DNA from: Saccharospirillum sp035704555
GTDB lineage: Bacteria > Pseudomonadota > Gammaproteobacteria > Pseudomonadales > Natronospirillaceae
Reading direction: 5' to 3'
Assembly: GCA_035704555.1 (NCBI GenBank)
Contig: DASSWT010000219.1
Span: 1-6,697, forward strand
Length of the DNA stretch: 6,697 nt
The notes beneath the pieces are model-generated. The model saw only the letters and a program-made list of their open reading frames with translations. It searched no databases and had not been told where the DNA came from. The position numbers and the translations under genes are program-made. Below are positions 5,701-6,697 of the stretch, in pieces. Numbering within the stretch: position 1 is the stretch's first letter; each line of letters starts with the position of its first letter.

Positions 5701-6008
5701 CTACCGGCCTTCAATTGAAACTCAAGATTGGAGGTCAAATTGGCTGCATCGTCTCGAACCCGCGACGGATGGCAGGGAGGCTCCTGCGGGGGCGCCGTGA
5801 ATACCCCGAAGCGTCGGACCGCCCTGTAGGCTTAACTTCGGCATCCATGCCTCAGATACCCCCGCACGAACATCCCTGCCACCCATCGCTAATCTATTAC
5901 GACCTCCAAAATTTAAGTTAAAAACACCAACCAGCCTGCGGGACGGTGGCCAACACTCGGCTGCCTAGCTATCCTCTCCGGTTCATTCTGCTGTTCAGGA
6001 TAGAACCC
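5701..6008. other. Non-coding gap between the NPR and epimerase genes
   Basis: No reading frame in these 308 nt has a ribosome site or a recognisable protein pattern. The first 70 nt hold nothing I can name. Positions 5770-5881 form the nested inverted-repeat element described separately. The remaining part is A/T-rich around 5900-5925 (a stretch with TTTAAGTTAAAAAC) and should hold the promoter of the epimerase gene, but no convincing -35/-10 pair was found. No hairpin followed by a T-run was seen after the NPR stop. Confidence 0.6.
5770..5881. repeat. 112-nt element of three nested inverted repeats
   Basis: Three stems nest around one centre: TGGCAGGGA (5770-5778) with TCCCTGCCA (5873-5881), TGCGGGGG (5785-5792) with CCCCCGCA (5859-5866), and CCGAAG (5806-5811) with CTTCGG (5836-5841). 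The gap between the first and second stems is 6 nt on both sides. Near the centre GGCATCCATGCC (5840-5851) is a small local dyad partly overlapping the third stem. All arms are perfect. The fold would be a long rod with internal loops, readable on either strand. The composition (CATCCCTGCC, GGCGCCGTGAATACCC) reminds me of abundant intergenic palindromic repeats of marine Gammaproteobacteria, but I cannot confirm this. It could be a dispersed repeat, a structured RNA or a bidirectional transcription barrier. Confidence 0.55.
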
Positions 6009-6697
6009 ATGCGTATTTTATTCACTGGCGGCAGTGGCAAAGCGGGCCGCCACGCCATTGCACACCTGATTGAACAGGGCCACCGAGTGACCAATGCTGA
6101 TCTGGTGCCGCTCGATATGCCCGGCGTCGATTCACTGCAGGTGGACTTGACCGACTCTGGCCAGGTGTTCAATGCCCTGCACGCCTACGCCGGTTTTGAC
6201 GAGCTTGAGCCTGGTACTGGAGTTCCGTCCTATGACGCCGTTGTGCACTTTGCGGCAATCCCTGCCATTCTGTTTCGGCCCGACAATGAAACCTACCGCA
6301 TCAACACGTTAAGTACCTACAATGTGCTGGATGCCGCCACCAAACTGGGCATTCGCAAGGTCATTTTCGCCTCTTCGGAAACCACTTACGGCATTTGCTT
6401 CGCCGATGGCGAAGTGAAACCCGAGTATATTCCCATTGATGAAGACCACCCGACCATTCCTCAGGACAGCTATGCCATGTCCAAGGTGGTCAACGAAGCA
6501 ACGGCTCGCTCTTTTCAGGCCCGCAGTGGATTCGACATATACGGCCTACGCATCAACAACGTAATTGAACCGCACGAGTACGCCACTAATTTCCCGGCGT
6601 TTATGGACAACCCGGCACTGCGCCGCCGAAACATCTTCGCTTACATCGACGCACGCGATCTGGGCCACATGGTCGACTGCTGCCTGAAAACCGATGG
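6009..6697 (+). CDS. NAD-dependent epimerase/dehydratase-family protein (extended SDR; 3' end cut)
   Basis: The first 229 residues of an extended short-chain dehydrogenase/reductase are present; the gene continues past the right edge. It begins directly with the Rossmann strand MRILFTGGSGKAG, with the loop GGSGKAG (7-13). The adenine-side acidic residue is probably Asp31 in NADLVPLD, favouring NAD. VVHFAAIPA (78-86) is the strand-4 motif, and the catalytic set is Ser123 in FASSETTYG plus Tyr155 and Lys159 in YAMSK. All three are intact. Later landmarks are LRINNVIEPHEY (180-191) and YIDARDLGHMV (212-222). This family acts on nucleotide sugars or free sugars and sugar acids; the subgroup is not one whose substrate I can name. 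The ATG at 6009 has AGGA (5997-6000) at 8 nt. It stands alone after a 308-nt gap, so a link with the upstream genes is not shown. Confidence 0.88.
   Translation, partial: MRILFTGGSGKAGRHAIAHLIEQGHRVTNADLVPLDMPGVDSLQVDLTDSGQVFNALHAYAGFDELEPGTGVPSYDAVVHFAAIPAILFRPDNETYRINTLSTYNVLDAATKLGIRKVIFASSETTYGICFADGEVKPEYIPIDEDHPTIPQDSYAMSKVVNEATARSFQARSGFDIYGLRINNVIEPHEYATNFPAFMDNPALRRRNIFAYIDARDLGHMVDCCLKTD

Noticed and set aside
5701..5900. Intrinsic terminator for the NPR gene
   Set aside because: The nested stems have long internal loops and no T-run follows on the plus strand, so the usual pattern is missing.
5549..5921. Plus-strand open frames running from the NPR gene into the downstream gap
   Set aside because: They are frame-shifted shadows of the NPR gene extended through the inverted-repeat element; no start signal and no recognisable domain.
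1..6697. CRISPR arrays, tRNA or rRNA genes, transposases, attachment sites, toxin-antitoxin or phage-defence genes
   Set aside because: No regularly spaced repeats, cloverleaf-like sequence or matching protein families were seen on either strand.

Overview
The window reads as an ordinary chromosomal segment of a moderately GC-rich proteobacterium. It holds seven protein-coding genes (the two at the edges are cut) and several structured non-coding stretches. The protein families, Shine-Dalgarno sites and gene style suggest a Gammaproteobacterium, possibly a marine one, but this is only an impression; no rRNA or other taxonomic marker is present. No mobile element, CRISPR array, tRNA, rRNA or phage gene was seen.

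Positions 1-3683 (minus strand) carry a sugar ABC-transport operon whose gene order, read in the direction of transcription, is binding protein (3450-2416), permease (2315-1242), ATPase (1242-433) and P-loop small-molecule kinase (430 to beyond the left edge). This is the frcBCAK order known from the fructose/mannose/ribose importer of Sinorhizobium meliloti, and each protein carries its family signature. FrcB captures sugar in the periplasm, FrcC forms the channel, FrcA powers it, and FrcK probably phosphorylates the imported sugar. The last three genes are tightly packed (1-nt overlap, then a 2-nt gap). frcB is separated from frcC by 100 nt containing a strong hairpin, which fits the usual excess of binding protein over membrane parts. 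A candidate sigma70 promoter lies about 160 nt upstream of frcB.

Positions 3684-5700 carry a second unit: a small antibiotic-biosynthesis-monooxygenase (ABM) domain protein and a LysR-type regulator on the minus strand, and a divergent NADPH-binding F420-reductase-like (NPR) protein on the plus strand. The 104-nt divergent intergenic region holds an array of three perfect dyads of the T-N11-A LysR-box type, phased at about one and two helical turns. The LysR protein therefore probably controls the NPR gene and itself, and perhaps the ABM gene that follows it. The substrate is not evident.

Positions 5701-6008 are non-coding and contain a 112-nt element built of three nested inverted repeats. 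Positions 6009-6697 (plus strand) encode the first 229 residues of an extended short-chain dehydrogenase / NAD-dependent sugar epimerase-like protein that runs off the right edge.

I found no clearly new system. The least explained parts are the LysR-box array with its uncharacterised ABM/NPR partners, the nested inverted-repeat element, and the frcB-frcC hairpin.
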